DNA of 64,000 nucleotides from Leptospira fainei serovar Hurstbridge str. BUT 6 (GCF_000306235.2 NZ_AKWZ02000011.1:248001-312000); one strand, 5' to 3'; shown: positions 53,256 through 64,000, counted from the first letter of the stretch. Numbers and translations: made by a program. Notes: a model not told the origin generated them from the sequence alone.

Positions 53256-54086
53256 ATGCTTCGGAAGGAGTACCAAAGTCTGGTTCGACTCCTGGAATTT
53301 AAGGAGAAAGGATTCTCTCAAAGAGAAAGACAAGGATCTGCTGCAAGTCAAAGGAAGGGTAGGGGACTCGATTTTAAGGATGTTCGTCCGTACTCTGTAG
53401 GAGACGACACTCGTCTTATCGACTGGAATGTGACCTCTCGTTTAGGAGAGCTTCACGTTCGTGAATTTTATGAAGAGAAGGAAAGGCTAGGCGTTTTTTT
53501 TCTGGACGTATCGGATTCAATGAACTGGAGTTCGGGAGACTGGACAAAAGCCGAAAATGCGTTTCAGGTTCTGGCTTTATTAGTATTACTGTATGTTCGC
53601 AAAGGGAACTTAGCGAAAATTCTTTTGTATTCGGACCGATTGGAACATGAGACCGGATATGTTCGGACGGTGGAAGAAGCGCTTCCGGTTTTGGAACGGA
53701 TTCGAACGAGAACGGCTCATAGTCGTAAAACGGATCCGAATCTTCCTTTCGTCATGCTGAAAGATAGGATCAGACGTCATACCGATTCGTACATTCTATC
53801 CGATTTTGATAATATTCCTCCGCTACGTAAACTGGCCGGATTACGAAAATTTCATACTTTGCACGCTATTCGTTTCATCGATCCTTTGGAGTCCGCTCCG
53901 CCTCGGGGGTTATTTTCTTTTTTCCTAAGAAAAGATCCTGAGACCGATGGTCCATTTTGGAATAGGGGCGGCGAGAAGCACCGTCGTTCGAATTTGGAGC
54001 AGTTATTTCGGGAAAGAATTTTAGACCTTGAAGGCTCCGATGACGATCCATCCCGAATTCTTTCTTATTGGTGGAGAGAAAAATGA
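53256..54086 (+). CDS. DUF58 domain protein
   Basis: The 276-residue protein has the DUF58 core: GLDFKDVRPYSVGDDTRLIDWNVTSR, then FYEEKERLGVFFLDVSDSMNWSS, where the DxSxS pattern gives a metal-adhesion (MIDAS-like) site. The fold is related to von Willebrand A domains. DUF58 proteins go with MoxR ATPases, as here. It is cytoplasmic by sequence and overlaps the next gene by ATGA (54083-54086). Confidence 0.92.
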   Translation: MLRKEYQSLVRLLEFKEKGFSQRERQGSAASQRKGRGLDFKDVRPYSVGDDTRLIDWNVTSRLGELHVREFYEEKERLGVFFLDVSDSMNWSSGDWTKAENAFQVLALLVLLYVRKGNLAKILLYSDRLEHETGYVRTVEEALPVLERIRTRTAHSRKTDPNLPFVMLKDRIRRHTDSYILSDFDNIPPLRKLAGLRKFHTLHAIRFIDPLESAPPRGLFSFFLRKDPETDGPFWNRGGEKHRRSNLEQLFRERILDLEGSDDDPSRILSYWWREK

Positions 54087-54940
54087 GAGTCGTCTTGGGT
54101 TGGCTCCTGCTATTTCTGGCGGCCGACTCCGCCTTTGCCTTCTCGGAAGAATGGAGCCCGCAAAAAGTAGTCATCGGGCAAACATCCGTTTATGTTTTAA
54201 ACTTCGCGGAAGGAGAGGTCGACTCTCCCCAGGTTCCTGCTTTAGGAATACATACCGATTCCGAAGCTCCGGATCTGCCCTTATTCGAAGTCTTCTCCTC
54301 GGATATCGGACAGAATAGAATTCGTCTCGAGGTAGCTTATTATGCGAGCGGCACTTTTATTCTGCCGATTACTTGGAAGGATTCGACAGGCAAGGAAAAC
54401 TCGTCTAAAGTAGGGTTGCAGGTCGAAACTTCCCTATTAGAAAAAGATAAATCGCCGGAGGACGTCCTCCCGCCCGATTCATTTTCGGGACCTTACGGGT
54501 GGAGATTAATAGGTCTCATGGCGGGAATTGCAGCTTTAATTTTAAGCGCACTTTATGCTTATTACCTGCATAGGACCAGGACAAAAGATCCGATGGACGC
54601 CATCCTACAGACCGATCCCTGGATCCAAAAAATTCTTCGGTATGAGAATCGGTTAAGCGAATTGATCGAATCTCCCCCGATTCCGGCAAGAGAGTTTTAC
54701 AGATTGCTTTCCGGATATATTCGGGAAGTGGTTTCTAAAAAGCTCGGTTCGCCCACATCCCATCTTACGGAAACGGAATTATTCGCGAGGATATTCGATT
54801 CGTTTTCAATCGATGAAGAGGTGATTCGAGTCTGGGAAAGTCGCTTGCGAAAAGCGCAATATTCCTCGGAAGAATCCAGGCTCACAAAGGATGAAGCGAT
54901 CGCCGCTCTGGATTTTTGGAGGGGAGCCTTCGAAAAATGA
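54083..54940 (+). CDS. Bat operon membrane protein, DUF4381-like
   Basis: From the ATG at 54083 the 285-residue protein has a signal peptide ([19 protein letters not shown]) and one internal membrane helix (about 145-165, [20 protein letters not shown]). A cytoplasmic tail includes [24 protein letters not shown] and ends [11 protein letters not shown]. Its position between DUF58 and BatA and the tail pattern resemble the DUF4381 component of such operons. The start was chosen over a TTG at 54068 because the ATG overlaps the preceding stop and restores a clean signal peptide. Confidence 0.75.
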   Translation: MRVVLGWLLLFLAADSAFAFSEEWSPQKVVIGQTSVYVLNFAEGEVDSPQVPALGIHTDSEAPDLPLFEVFSSDIGQNRIRLEVAYYASGTFILPITWKDSTGKENSSKVGLQVETSLLEKDKSPEDVLPPDSFSGPYGWRLIGLMAGIAALILSALYAYYLHRTRTKDPMDAILQTDPWIQKILRYENRLSELIESPPIPAREFYRLLSGYIREVVSKKLGSPTSHLTETELFARIFDSFSIDEEVIRVWESRLRKAQYSSEESRLTKDEAIAALDFWRGAFEK

Positions 54941-55881
54941 ACGAGTGGGAGGCGCCGTATTATCTTTTTCTACTTTTCCCGATCTGGCTCTGGACAGCGT
55001 TCTCCTATTGGAAGAAGAACCCTGCGCTCAGGATGGAGTTGCGAATTCCCGGAGCAGATTCGGGCGGACGAAATTTTTTGCGTGAAACGGTTTCAAAATG
55101 GTTCCCGTTACTTCGACCCATCTCCTTAAGCTTGATGACGATCGCATTAGCGGGGCCTGGCCAGTATTACCGTTTTCTTCCGAACGAAACGAAAGGCGTA
55201 GATATAATGCTCGCATTAGACGTCTCCGGTTCGATGTCGAGAAGCCGGGATTTTCTTCCGGATACCCGCTTAGGAGTTTCGAAGAAATTACTGCGCGAAT
55301 TTATCCGAAAAAGGGAAACCGATCGAATCGGTTTAGTGGTGTTTGCCGGAGGAGCATACTTGCAATCTCCTTTGACAAGTGACCGTGCTACGTTGGAGGA
55401 AATTTTAGGAGTCGTGGAGGAGGAAACGGTTCCGGAGCAAGGAACTGCGATTGGAGATGCGGTCATACTTTCCTCATACCGATTGAGACGTTCTCCAGCT
55501 CGATCCAGAATTATTGTTTTGATTACGGATGGAGTGTCCAATACGGGCAGGATCGATCCGGTCACTGCGACCGAAATTGCGGACCAAATCGGAATAAAAA
55601 TTTATAGCATAGGAATCGGCAAGGAGGACCAATCCTACGAAATAAATTTCGATATACTTTCGGAGTTATCGGCCAAGACCGGCGGTATGTTTTACCGAGC
55701 GGAAGATACGAGCCAGCTCCGAGAGGTCCTTGCCGCCATCGATGCTTTGGAAAAAGATCCTTTAGCGCTTCCTCCGGAAGAGGTAAGAGAGACGGATGCA
55801 TTATACTATTTGATTGTTTCGCTATTGCTTTTGGCCGCGGATTTGTTCGTAAGAACTTGGTTTCTGAGGTATTACGTATGA
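54937..55881 (+). CDS. batA: BatA-type VWA membrane protein
   Basis: The 314-residue protein has membrane helices near residues 9-25, 60-80 and at the C-terminus ([18 protein letters not shown]). The von Willebrand A domain between them carries the metal site [11 protein letters not shown], a conserved Thr in [11 protein letters not shown] and the Asp in [11 protein letters not shown]. BatA, first linked to aerotolerance in Bacteroides, works with BatB and BatD in envelope stress by unknown chemistry. The ATG at 54937 overlaps the preceding stop, which I prefer to the upstream TTG at 54916. Confidence 0.9.
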   Translation: MNEWEAPYYLFLLFPIWLWTAFSYWKKNPALRMELRIPGADSGGRNFLRETVSKWFPLLRPISLSLMTIALAGPGQYYRFLPNETKGVDIMLALDVSGSMSRSRDFLPDTRLGVSKKLLREFIRKRETDRIGLVVFAGGAYLQSPLTSDRATLEEILGVVEEETVPEQGTAIGDAVILSSYRLRRSPARSRIIVLITDGVSNTGRIDPVTATEIADQIGIKIYSIGIGKEDQSYEINFDILSELSAKTGGMFYRAEDTSQLREVLAAIDALEKDPLALPPEEVRETDALYYLIVSLLLLAADLFVRTWFLRYYV

Positions 55882-57581
55882 CCGATGAAATTTTACGAGG
55901 ATTCTTAATCGGCATCGGGTGTATCTATTGTATATACGTTCTTGCAAGAGTCGCATTTTATTTCTTTTGGCGAAACTGGGTAACTAAATATCCGGGACTG
56001 AGAAGAGAAGCGAGTCTTCCGTCCGTATTTCTTATCATATCAAGACTGATTTGTCTTGGCCTTGCGTTGATTCTTTGTGCAATGAGCTTTCAACAGAACG
56101 CGGGACCCAAGTCTAAGGAAGAGGAAACGTTGTACGGCGTGGATTTTCTTTTTTTAGTGGATGTAAGTCTTTCGATGCAGGCAATAGATACGTCGCCCAC
56201 GAGACTAGTTAGGGCAAAGGAAACGATTCTACGAATTCTTCCCGGATTATCCGGGAATCGGTTCGGTATGATCGTTTTTGCGGCTACCCCGTTCGTATAT
56301 TGTCCGATGACCTCGGATATAAGCGCCTTCGCCGATTACGTTCGGGGGCTGGATGTGGATATGGTCGGAGATCGGGGAACGGATTTAGACGCGGCCTTTC
56401 GGAAGGCCGAAGAAGTCTTACGATCCAATCGAGTCTTTCGCAGCCGAGTAGTTGTCTTGATTACCGATGGCGAAGATATCCAAAATCCGGGACTATTTCG
56501 GTTCCCGGCCGATTTAATCGTTTGGTCTGTGGGAACTTTGGAAGGAGGTCCGATCGCTTATAAGGAAGAGGGGGCCGTTTTAAACGGCTATCTGACTAGA
56601 GACGGCTCGCTGGCTCCCTATGAAAATTCTCCCGGAGTCGTTCAGACTAGGGCGAACGAAGCTTTCTTGAAATCATTGGCGGATGCGAACGGCGGCGAAT
56701 TTCTTTCTCTCAATAGAGTCAGTCCGAGCGCGGTCGATCTCACTTCGAGAGTTCGATCCATGGACAAGAATACAAGTAGGAGAATGAAGGATTTAAGAAG
56801 GGCGGAAGGATATAGAAATTTCCTATTGCCGGCCTTCCTGTTATTATTATTCGATTTTATCGTCTTAGAGGCCTGGGGTAAATATTCCAAATTACTTCGT
56901 TGGAAGTTTTCGGCGACGGTTCTTATACTTTATAGTTTCATGATGGGCTCTGGAACTCTCGGTGCGGTGGAATTGGATCCCGGGGGGAATAGAGTTAAGG
57001 AAGGGAACGAAGCCTACGAAGAAGGAAATTTTCCGGGAGCCAGCGAACGATACAACGAAGCGGAATCCTACTTTCCTGGCGATCCTAGATTAGAATTCAA
57101 TCGGGGAACTTCAAAATATAAGACCGGTGATTTGGATACGGCTTTACGACATTTCGAAAAGGCGTTAGAATCGAAAGATGCGCAACTTAGGTCCAAAGCT
57201 TATTTTAATTTGGGTAACACCTATCTAAGATTAGGCGATCGAAAAAAGGCGGCGGAAAGTTTTCTGAGATCCTTGAAGGAGAACCCAAAACAGGAGGCCG
57301 CTAGAAAAAATTTGGAGTGGTTGCGGAAGCTTCCCCCTCCGCAAAAGAAAGAGTCTTCGAATTCCGGAAATCAAAATAGCCAAGGAAAACCCAAAAACGA
57401 AAGCCGGCAACACGAGCCGGAAGAGAGCGGGACCGACGGTCAATCGGCGAGAAAGAAAGATAAAAAGCGGGATCAAAAATCCCAATCTGAATCGGACCTG
57501 GAAAGAATGATGGATTCATTGGATTTGGACGCGGTAAAACGAAAAAGCATCGGTTCCAGGAACCGGGAGGTTTTTTGGTGA
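55878..57581 (+). CDS. batB: BatB-BatC fusion: VWA domain plus TPR repeats
   Basis: From the ATG at 55878, which overlaps the BatA stop, the protein has 567 residues. Helices near 5-25 and 48-65 are followed by a VWA domain with [18 protein letters not shown] and [10 protein letters not shown], then helices near 310-330 and 340-360. After these comes a TPR region of two to three repeats ([60 protein letters not shown]). It ends in a charged, Ser/Lys-rich tail. In other bacteria the TPR part is the separate protein BatC, so this is a fusion. It overlaps batD by GTGA. Confidence 0.9.
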   Translation: MTDEILRGFLIGIGCIYCIYVLARVAFYFFWRNWVTKYPGLRREASLPSVFLIISRLICLGLALILCAMSFQQNAGPKSKEEETLYGVDFLFLVDVSLSMQAIDTSPTRLVRAKETILRILPGLSGNRFGMIVFAATPFVYCPMTSDISAFADYVRGLDVDMVGDRGTDLDAAFRKAEEVLRSNRVFRSRVVVLITDGEDIQNPGLFRFPADLIVWSVGTLEGGPIAYKEEGAVLNGYLTRDGSLAPYENSPGVVQTRANEAFLKSLADANGGEFLSLNRVSPSAVDLTSRVRSMDKNTSRRMKDLRRAEGYRNFLLPAFLLLLFDFIVLEAWGKYSKLLRWKFSATVLILYSFMMGSGTLGAVELDPGGNRVKEGNEAYEEGNFPGASERYNEAESYFPGDPRLEFNRGTSKYKTGDLDTALRHFEKALESKDAQLRSKAYFNLGNTYLRLGDRKKAAESFLRSLKENPKQEAARKNLEWLRKLPPPQKKESSNSGNQNSQGKPKNESRQHEPEESGTDGQSARKKDKKRDQKSQSESDLERMMDSLDLDAVKRKSIGSRNREVFW

Positions 57582-59179
57582 ATCTATATCGCATCGTTCT
57601 CTTATTCACTTTCTTTTCCTTACCCTTATTTGCGGGTGAGCCTAGATTTTATCTGAGCCAATCTCGTGCGGAGTTGGGAGATCCGGTGTTTGCCGTCTTT
57701 GAATTGGAAGGAGCTGCACAAGTTCGCATCCTAGAAAAAGAATTTCAAGGAAATGGAATCAAAGCGGTTTATTGGGGAATGGAAGATAATACGACCATCT
57801 TGAATTATAAAGCATACCGGAAAAAATTGCTGAAATACAGACTGGTCGTTTCCGCTCCGGGAAAATACTCAGTACCGGAAATCGAGTTGGAAGTGGACGG
57901 GAAACGAGTTCATTCGGGAATACTCGCAGTGGAATTCGGAGCGAAGCGTTCATCTCCTCGGGGGCCCGGTTCAATTTGGAGTCGGTTTTTTTCGAACGAA
58001 AGCGACCAAGGGCCGGCTGATGAAAATCTAAAAGTCGTCTTCCAATTAGACAAGAAAGAGGTCTGGACAGGGCAGCCAGTATTAGGATTTTTTACATTAT
58101 ATTATAAAGATATTGTAAGGCCCTACTTCGATCGGGATCCTGCCAGCTCGATCGAATTTCCCTATTTCAGAAGCGAGATCCTGTCAGGGATGAGCTTAAA
58201 CATTCCTGAAGCGGTGGTTTACGAAGGCGTATTGTACGAAACTTTCCCTTATAATAAGGAATTCTTCATATTGACGCCTTTGAAGTCGGGAGAATATTCC
58301 TTAGGCTTAACTTCGTTTCATTTGGAAGGCCAGCTTCAATCCTATTTTCATATGAGAACTTTGCGCAGCATTCCAGGCAAAATTCATGTTAGGCCCTTGC
58401 CGAGTCCTTCGTCGGCAAACTTCGGAGGCGCCGTCGGAAAATTTCAAATCGAAGCTAAAGATGCGCCGGAAGAGGCTCGGGAAGGAGAGCCCTTCCTTTT
58501 TAAAATAGTCATTAAAGGAAAAGGAAATCTCGCACCGGTCCAGGATCCGATTCGGCAAGGATGCGGACAGGCGGATTGTTTTCCGGATATTACGCTAGTC
58601 CAATCTTCTCCACAGCGGGAATTCAGGGAATTGGATCCCGGTGAATATGGATTTAGCTTAAATTATTCTTACGTGTATTCTGTCCTGCCCGGTAAGCAGG
58701 GACTTTGGAATCCCGGAAAACTCCCGTTCGTTTTCTTTGATCCATACTCGGGAGCCTATTCCGAAGTTTCAATTCGACTACCTTCGGTAAAAATAGGCCC
58801 GCGTTCCTTGAAGGCCGCAGACCCGGTTCGGGAAACCGGCGAAATTATAAAAGTAAAGACCGTAATTATAGTCGCCCTTTTCTTCGGGCTTGCGGGTGCT
58901 GCGACGGTTTGGTTCTTCCGTCTAAGGAGAATACGGAAGCACGAAGAATTATTGAAACGACTTGACGACTGGATCGGTTCTAAAAGAGGTTTGGTATTGA
59001 AGCATTCGATTCTTGCCAAGGGCGTCTCGGAAGACGATGCTTCTTTATTGATAGGTTGGAAATCGGCATCGAGTTCGTTGGTCGCCCTATATCCGAAGCT
59101 TGATTCAATTTCAAAAACCTATCTGCTCCGGTCGGCGGAGCTTATCCTCGGCGATGCACAACAAAAGGAATCCTTATGA
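57578..59179 (+). CDS. batD: BatD-type protein
   Basis: The 533-residue protein starts at the GTG at 57578, overlapping the batB stop. It has a signal peptide ([18 protein letters not shown]) and a large external region of immunoglobulin-like beta domains ([22 protein letters not shown], and further on [21 protein letters not shown]). A single membrane helix is near 430-450, followed by a cytoplasmic helical tail. This is the architecture of BatD oxygen-tolerance proteins. It overlaps htpG by ATGA, so the chaperone is part of the same transcript. Confidence 0.9.
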   Translation: MNLYRIVLLFTFFSLPLFAGEPRFYLSQSRAELGDPVFAVFELEGAAQVRILEKEFQGNGIKAVYWGMEDNTTILNYKAYRKKLLKYRLVVSAPGKYSVPEIELEVDGKRVHSGILAVEFGAKRSSPRGPGSIWSRFFSNESDQGPADENLKVVFQLDKKEVWTGQPVLGFFTLYYKDIVRPYFDRDPASSIEFPYFRSEILSGMSLNIPEAVVYEGVLYETFPYNKEFFILTPLKSGEYSLGLTSFHLEGQLQSYFHMRTLRSIPGKIHVRPLPSPSSANFGGAVGKFQIEAKDAPEEAREGEPFLFKIVIKGKGNLAPVQDPIRQGCGQADCFPDITLVQSSPQREFRELDPGEYGFSLNYSYVYSVLPGKQGLWNPGKLPFVFFDPYSGAYSEVSIRLPSVKIGPRSLKAADPVRETGEIIKVKTVIIVALFFGLAGAATVWFFRLRRIRKHEELLKRLDDWIGSKRGLVLKHSILAKGVSEDDASLLIGWKSASSSLVALYPKLDSISKTYLLRSAELILGDAQQKESL

Positions 59180-61005
59180 GCGAAGAAATTAAAGGTAGAA
59201 TCTCCGTTGAAACGGAAAACATTTTCCCGATCATTAAGAAATGGTTGTATTCGGAAAAAGATATTTTTTTACGAGAACTGGTTTCCAATGCATGCGACGC
59301 GATTTCCAAACTCAGGAAAGTATCTTTAAGCGAAGAATTTGAAGGCGGCACGGATTATAAAATCGATATAGACTTCGATCAACAAGAGAGAACTCTTACG
59401 ATCGAAGACAATGGAATCGGTATGACCGACGAAGAGGTCGGTAAATACATCAATCAGATCGCTTTTTCCGGCGCTGAAGAGTTCGTAAAAAAATACCAAA
59501 GCGAGGGCGACAAGCCTGAAATCATCGGGCATTTCGGTCTCGGTTTCTATTCCAGCTTCATGGTATCCGCAAAAGTAAGAATCGAAACCAAATCGTATCG
59601 AAAGGGAAGCGTCGGGGTAACCTGGGAAAGCGAATCCGGCACGGACTTTACCCTAAAGACGAACGAGAAAACGACTCGAGGCACCAAGATCACTTTATTC
59701 TTGGACGGGGATTCCGGGGAATTCCTAGATGCGTGGAAGTTAAAAGAACTAGTTCGCAAATACTGCGATTTTCTTCCGATTTCCATTTTTGTTAAAGGGG
59801 AACAAGCAAATAAGAAAACTCCTCTTTGGAGTGAGCAACCTTCCGCCGTAAAGAAGGAACAGTATGAGGAATTTTACCGGTATCTCTTTCCCTTCGCGGG
59901 CGACCCATTATTCCACGTACATTTAAACGTGGATTATCCCTTCCGTCTCCAAGGGATCCTATATTTTCCGAAGCTTAGGCATGAGCTGGATGCGAATCGT
60001 ATGGGGATAAAACTCTATTGCAATCACGTATTCGTTAGTGATGAGGCAAAAGAATTGGTTCCGCAATTTTTAACCGTATTGCAGGGAACCTTGGATATAC
60101 CGGATCTTCCTCTAAACGTATCCCGTTCTTATCTACAAAACGATCCTTTGGTCAAAAAAATTTCCGCTCATATCGTCAAGAAAGTCGCTGATAAACTTCA
60201 GGAGGAATTTAAAAGGGATTCGGAGACTTTTCAAAAGAATTGGGATGAGATTTCCTTATTCGTGAAATACGGTTTAATGACCGACGAAAAATTCTACGAA
60301 TCTGCAAAGGATTTGGTTTTCTTTCGTTCTTCCAACGGAGAACTCACGAAATTAGAGGATTACGTTTCTCGAAACAAAGAGAAAAATTCCGGTACGGTCT
60401 ATTATGCCAACGAAACCGAATTGTCATCCGTTTATATGGATCTTTTGAAATCCCAAGGACTCGAGGCGATCCTAGTGGATTCGAGAATCGACAATCACTT
60501 CCTGCAGTTTTTAGAAAGTAAAAACCAGGATTGGAAATTTCAAAGAGTCGATTCGGAGTTGGCGGAACAAACATTGGATAAGGATGCCAGTCCTAGTTTG
60601 GCCGATTCCGAAAATAAAACCGAAGAGGAACGACTAAAGGAAATCTTCAATAAAGCGATCGCTCGGGAAGGAGTGGAGATCCGTACCGAAGCCCTAAAAT
60701 CCGAGGACGTTCCGGCAGTGATTTTATTGCCCGAACAATTGCGTCGATTGGCGGAAATGGGCCAAATCTACGGCCAGAAGTCCTCCGACCTATTAAAGAG
60801 TCATACTCTGCTGGTAAACCGCAAGTCTCGACTGATACGTAATATTCTAAGTACGAGTAAGGGCGTTCGTCCGGAGCGCGCAGAACAACTAGCCAGATCG
60901 GTCTATGACATGGCTCTTTTAGGAGCCAAGTTGTTAGGTGAAGAGGAAGTTTCCGAGATGCTACGTAGGGAACGTGCTCTTTTGGAAGAACTTTCCGCAG
61001 GATAA
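59176..61005 (+). CDS. htpG: Chaperone HtpG (bacterial Hsp90)
   Basis: The 609-residue protein has the normal bacterial length. ATP-binding motifs are [29 protein letters not shown], and [14 protein letters not shown]. The middle domain contains the family segment [26 protein letters not shown], and the C-terminal dimerisation domain covers roughly the last 130 residues. It closes the moxR-DUF58-bat-htpG operon with a 4-bp overlap, which is unusual for htpG and suggests a shared stress role. A G6/C6 hairpin follows. Confidence 0.97.
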   Translation: MSEEIKGRISVETENIFPIIKKWLYSEKDIFLRELVSNACDAISKLRKVSLSEEFEGGTDYKIDIDFDQQERTLTIEDNGIGMTDEEVGKYINQIAFSGAEEFVKKYQSEGDKPEIIGHFGLGFYSSFMVSAKVRIETKSYRKGSVGVTWESESGTDFTLKTNEKTTRGTKITLFLDGDSGEFLDAWKLKELVRKYCDFLPISIFVKGEQANKKTPLWSEQPSAVKKEQYEEFYRYLFPFAGDPLFHVHLNVDYPFRLQGILYFPKLRHELDANRMGIKLYCNHVFVSDEAKELVPQFLTVLQGTLDIPDLPLNVSRSYLQNDPLVKKISAHIVKKVADKLQEEFKRDSETFQKNWDEISLFVKYGLMTDEKFYESAKDLVFFRSSNGELTKLEDYVSRNKEKNSGTVYYANETELSSVYMDLLKSQGLEAILVDSRIDNHFLQFLESKNQDWKFQRVDSELAEQTLDKDASPSLADSENKTEEERLKEIFNKAIAREGVEIRTEALKSEDVPAVILLPEQLRRLAEMGQIYGQKSSDLLKSHTLLVNRKSRLIRNILSTSKGVRPERAEQLARSVYDMALLGAKLLGEEEVSEMLRRERALLEELSAG

Positions 61006-61020
61006 AAAGCGGGAAAAAAT

Positions 61021-61039
61021 GGGGGGAAAAACGCCCCCC
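61021..61039 (+). terminator. Hairpin after htpG
   Basis: GGGGGG-AAAAACG-CCCCCC forms a 6-bp all-GC stem 15 bp after the htpG stop. No T-tract follows, so strength is uncertain, but the position fits the end of the bat-htpG operon. Confidence 0.55.
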
Positions 61040-61065
61040 TGTCCGATATCTTTATTGATACCGGT

Positions 61066-61596
61066 ATGCCGACACCGCTTTTATCAATCATCGCTTTAAC
61101 TGCATTTCTGGGATTGTTCCCTCTTTTTGCACAAACGCAAAACCCCAAGGAAGCGAATTCTGCGGCGGAAGAAGGGGAGGAGATTCATCGGGATGGGAAG
61201 TCCTTAGACCGGGAATATTACGAACATTATTTTAAGACTCTTCCGAATACCGACATTATTGAGAAAGCCAAGTTGGAGTACAATTTAATCCGACATTTAA
61301 AGTTGGAATTGCGTAAGCGTGACTCGGAGAAAATGACTCCTGAAGAACTGAAGAAAGTTACTTCGGCAGCGGTACGATACGAAAGGGTTTTTGAAGATTC
61401 CATTTGGATGCGCGGTATTCGGCATCAAATGAAATACATAAAGTTCAAAGATTATATGTACGTAATCGTTTATGAAAAATATTATTGTTTTATTTCGTAC
61501 GAAATGAATCCGTCAAGATACATACAGGAACCGTTTCAGGTCCAATTGATATTCCAGAAGGAAAATCCGTTCAATACTATTCTGCCTGCGCCTTGA
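61066..61596 (+). CDS. Exported hypothetical protein, 176 aa
   Basis: A signal peptide spans about residues 1-23 (LLSIIALTAFLGLFPLFAQ). The mature part is highly charged and helical (DREYYEHYFKTLPNTDIIEKAKLEYNLIRHLKLELRKRDSEKM), with a short aromatic beta end (MYVIVYEKYYCFISYEM). I recognise no family. It follows htpG by 60 bp and converges with, and overlaps by 20 bp, the gene at 61577. Confidence 0.75.
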   Translation: MPTPLLSIIALTAFLGLFPLFAQTQNPKEANSAAEEGEEIHRDGKSLDREYYEHYFKTLPNTDIIEKAKLEYNLIRHLKLELRKRDSEKMTPEELKKVTSAAVRYERVFEDSIWMRGIRHQMKYIKFKDYMYVIVYEKYYCFISYEMNPSRYIQEPFQVQLIFQKENPFNTILPAP

Positions 61597-62074
61597 AGGC
61601 TCGATAATAAAGTCCCAATCCGATTAGAACTACGGAATATAGGATTCCACCTAGGAACAATTCCTCTAAAAAGCGAAAGCTAGGTATAGGAGCCTTATTC
61701 CCTACGATTCGAGATATCACCTTGGACTTTCCTAGACTAAACCAAGTTTGTCTTCTTACCGTGATGGTATCTCCGACGCGCATTCTTCGATTCGTCATTT
61801 CGTCTACTTCTTCCGTTACCTCATGCTTTTTGCCGATTTCGTCCGGAACCAAATAAGTATAGAGATGAACGGTTCTTCCTAATTTCTCCAGACGGGTATT
61901 TTCCATCAGTACTCCGAACTCTCTTTGGCCGGACGTTGAAAGGGACGTGTACACCGCTTCCATGTTCCGGTTCTCCCAGTAAACGATTCCGAAGAGAGGT
62001 AAAAAGAATGCGAAAGAACCCCAGCCTAAAACGAAGAGAATCTTGAAAAAAGGGGTGGAGGAGGTTTTATTCAT
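61577..62074 (-). CDS. DUF3592-like membrane protein
   Basis: The 165-residue protein has two membrane helices (about 10-30 and 137-156) flanking an external loop of about 105 residues with a beta-rich pattern (LYTYLVPDEIGKKHEVTEEVDEM, VGDTITVRRQTW). This is the arrangement of DUF3592 proteins; function unknown. It converges with the exported hypothetical and is 113 bp upstream of the STAS gene's end. Confidence 0.8.
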   Translation of the reverse strand: MNKTSSTPFFKILFVLGWGSFAFFLPLFGIVYWENRNMEAVYTSLSTSGQREFGVLMENTRLEKLGRTVHLYTYLVPDEIGKKHEVTEEVDEMTNRRMRVGDTITVRRQTWFSLGKSKVISRIVGNKAPIPSFRFLEELFLGGILYSVVLIGLGLYYRAFKAQAE

Positions 62075-62187
62075 TCCGGAAAAAAAGTTCGATTTCGAAG
62101 TCAGAGTAATATTTGATACGATCGCGATTATTACAACAAAGTTTCCTGGGATGCGGAACGGAAAAAAGGTTTATGAAACGGTTGAAA

Positions 62188-62532
62188 TTATTTCAAACAG
62201 GCGGCAATAGCGTCTTCTTCTTTTTCGAAGTGAGCAAACGGTTTCCAGAGGCCTAGAAGATTAAAGATTTGGATCACCTTTTCTCCGGCTTCCGTAAGAA
62301 TCAATTTTTTCCCTTCCTGAGTTAATCGGTTCTTTAATTCGAAAATCGCACGGATTCCGGAACTGGAAATATACTTCAAATCGGAGAGATTCAAGACGGT
62401 ATTATGGGCGTGTGTGACTTCCAATACCTTTTCCTTGAATTGAGGAAAGGTAGATTCGTCCAGACGACCGGAAACTAAGTACACCTTAATCGAACTTCCT
62501 GCGTCTTGTTCTAGGATGGTTAAACTATCCAT
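62188..62532 (-). CDS. STAS-domain anti-sigma factor antagonist
   Basis: The 114-residue protein is a stand-alone STAS domain like SpoIIAA. The phosphorylation-site Ser lies in [19 protein letters not shown], and [15 protein letters not shown] precedes it. Such proteins release a sigma factor or other partner from an anti-sigma kinase when unphosphorylated. No kinase or phosphatase gene lies nearby in the window. It overlaps the NAD kinase gene by 8 bp. A TTGAAA-TTA-TTTCAA palindrome lies over the stop codon. Confidence 0.9.
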   Translation of the reverse strand: MDSLTILEQDAGSSIKVYLVSGRLDESTFPQFKEKVLEVTHAHNTVLNLSDLKYISSSGIRAIFELKNRLTQEGKKLILTEAGEKVIQIFNLLGLWKPFAHFEKEEDAIAACLK

Positions 62533-63427
62533 TTTTTCTCACAACCACTTGCAATCGTTTAGGGGAAACGGAAAAGTCGGCTTTTGCGCCGGGTGGAAAA
62601 TCATAAATTCGCTCCGCTAAGGAGTCGATCGAAATTCCGCCCCACATTTCGGAAATGAGACGAAATGATTCCTTTACCGTAAAATGATCCAATTTATATT
62701 TTATGTTTTCCTTCTTTCGAAGTTCCCTACAGTACACTTTGAAATATGGCTTCTGCTTGTCAAAACTTACGTCTCTATTTTCGCAAGACATAACCCAGCC
62801 TGTAGAACCCGCTCCAGTGTAGACCAGTAAACCGGAACATTTCTGTTCTTCGACCGATCCTTCATGAGAAATTAAGAATCGGCTGGTTAAGTCGGGGCTA
62901 TTATTTCGAATCGAAATTTCGCTGATTCCTTGGAAGGTTTTAACGGTTCTTCCGTCAGGATATTCGATCCTGACATTAATCAAAGGCCACTGCTCGATTT
63001 TTACGTTCGTCCAGTTCTGCTTTAAGGACTCTTCTATATCGTTTACGTGGAAGGAAAGCAGAGCCCCCACGGAAGTTGCCGGGTCGGAATTGCAACCTAA
63101 GACTAAATTTTCCACGGTGTGATGTGCCACATACGTGAAATGATTGTCTCCTCCTAATGCGATTACGAGTTCGAAGGCCGAGATATCTATCGTATCCAAA
63201 CCTTCCCGAAAAATCAGAGTTGCATTCGGGAAGAGTCGCTTTATATCCTCCCGACTCTTAACTTGCCTAACGTGGGATTCGTAGACTCTATCGAAGGAAT
63301 TATTTTGAAGCGAGGCAATCCGTTTGTATTCCTCAAGCGAACCGTACGTTTCCACATCCAATTCGTATTTAGTCCGTTTAATCACGACCAGAACGGATCG
63401 CAAACGTTGTAGCGTTTCGAGCGGCAT
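62525..63427 (-). CDS. NAD kinase-family protein, divergent
   Basis: The 300-residue protein has the order of motifs of NAD kinases. The usual GGDGT loop reads [14 protein letters not shown] (Asp kept, next residue Asn), and the substrate-binding loop reads [13 protein letters not shown] instead of [25 protein letters not shown] corresponds to the NAD-site segment. These substitutions place it among divergent members, so NADP synthesis is likely but not assured. It overlaps the STAS gene by 8 bp. Confidence 0.75.
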   Translation of the reverse strand: MPLETLQRLRSVLVVIKRTKYELDVETYGSLEEYKRIASLQNNSFDRVYESHVRQVKSREDIKRLFPNATLIFREGLDTIDISAFELVIALGGDNHFTYVAHHTVENLVLGCNSDPATSVGALLSFHVNDIEESLKQNWTNVKIEQWPLINVRIEYPDGRTVKTFQGISEISIRNNSPDLTSRFLISHEGSVEEQKCSGLLVYTGAGSTGWVMSCENRDVSFDKQKPYFKVYCRELRKKENIKYKLDHFTVKESFRLISEMWGGISIDSLAERIYDFPPGAKADFSVSPKRLQVVVRKNG

Positions 63428-63502
63428 CGTTTACCAATATCAAATCGGTTTCCGCCGCTCGGAAACGAAAAAAAGTCTTTCAGGCAGAAAACTCCGGCGC
63501 TT

Positions 63503-64000
63503 TTACACCAGGGCAGGCTCGGTGCTATCGCTACGTTCCGGATTCTTTCGGGAAACGATTTGCTTTAGAACGGCCATAGTCGTCCTGAATTTTGCCCGGC
63601 TTCCGGTTAGTCGATATAGGGCTACTAGATGTTTCAGGTTCCGAACGTTTTCGGGCTCGCGGGAACGTAATTTTTCGGAATACTCCAGCGACTTCCAATA
63701 ATCCTTGGTTTTTCTTAAGCAATACGAAGCATAAAAGATATATTCGTTATCAAAAGGAACTTTGGAGAGGTAGGCTTCGCAGTAACTCGCGCCCTCCTCG
63801 TAATCTTTCGCGTTAATGCAAATCCTCGAGAGCTGCTTATGAAGCGCGGGGTCGGAGTCGTCCAGCGCAAGAGCCTTTGTGAAAATCACTTTAGTTTTTT
63901 CGTAATTTCCTTTCTTGTATTCCCGAATCCCTTCCTGTAATAGACGATTGTATTCTTCGGGCACGATTTTTGGCTCGGAGGGCGCGACTGATTCCTTAAA
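63503..64000 (-). CDS. TPR-repeat protein, N-terminus beyond the window
   Basis: The visible part has at least two full TPR units (LLQEGIREYKKGNYEKTKVIFTKALALDDSDPALHKQLSRI, and LRSREPENVRNLKHLVALYRLTGSRAKF). The first possible start is a GTG at 63964, but the frame stays open to the window edge with a linker-like sequence (ESVAPSEPKIVPEE), so the protein probably extends outside. The protein is soluble in the visible portion. It lies 75 bp before the NAD kinase gene, so the three genes to the left may be one operon. Confidence 0.8.
   Translation of the reverse strand, partial: FKESVAPSEPKIVPEEYNRLLQEGIREYKKGNYEKTKVIFTKALALDDSDPALHKQLSRICINAKDYEEGASYCEAYLSKVPFDNEYIFYASYCLRKTKDYWKSLEYSEKLRSREPENVRNLKHLVALYRLTGSRAKFRTTMAVLKQIVSRKNPERSDSTEPALV

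Noticed and set aside
1..64000. tRNA, rRNA, CRISPR array or intact insertion sequence
   Set aside because: I found no rRNA-like segment, regularly spaced repeat-spacer array or transposase-like protein, and recognised no tRNA in the gaps; a dedicated tRNA search could still find one.

Overview
The window is from a spirochaete of the genus Leptospira. The strongest signs are the heme operon hemA-hemCD-hemB-hemL-hemK-hemR-hemE-hemN with a two-component system inside it and a HemR-type hem-box in front, the DUF1574-type SGNH protein, and the bat operon ending in htpG. The base composition looks richer in GC than the best-known pathogenic species; I did not compute it. In Leptospira, asd and the hem cluster lie on the smaller second chromosome (established knowledge). 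Together with a parA-parB-rep block at 14.4-17.6 kb, this suggests the window covers the replication origin of that replicon.

Layout. 0.1-9.3 kb, mostly minus strand: pyruvate kinase, a conserved hypothetical, aspartate-semialdehyde dehydrogenase, and a surface-polymer module (SGNH-like protein, multi-pass membrane protein, MBOAT O-acyltransferase). 9.3-14.4 kb, minus strand: a little-known accessory stretch with AT-rich repeats, a small zinc-ribbon protein, about 750 bp of hairpin-rich non-coding DNA, and a four-gene operon of three unrecognised proteins and a degenerate sigma-54-activator-like regulator. 14.4-17.6 kb: two identical palindromes, parA, parB, a structured rep leader, and rep with an iteron-like array in its coding sequence. 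Gene direction switches here from mainly minus to mainly plus, as expected at a bidirectional origin.

17.7-23.2 kb: a discoidin-like protein with eight phage-fibre-type 32-residue repeats, metF, mqnD (futalosine menaquinone route), a HAD phosphatase and a small Cys-rich membrane protein. 23.2-37.2 kb: heme synthesis from glutamyl-tRNA to heme, with HemK/HemR, HemY and ferrochelatase. 37.2-39.0 kb: a second parA-parB pair with its own palindromic candidate parS sites. 39.1-48.0 kb: flavin reductase, acyltransferase, cNMP-binding protein, diguanylate cyclase, two SDRs, tyrosine phosphatase, NDH-2, AHSA1-type protein and alanine dehydrogenase.

48.4-64.0 kb: a small hypothetical, a DUF1574-like protein, a YwqK-type repeat lipoprotein, then a tightly overlapping moxR-DUF58-bat-htpG operon, followed by envelope hypotheticals, a STAS antagonist, a divergent NAD kinase and a TPR protein cut by the window end. 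I saw no rRNA, tRNA, CRISPR array or intact insertion sequence.
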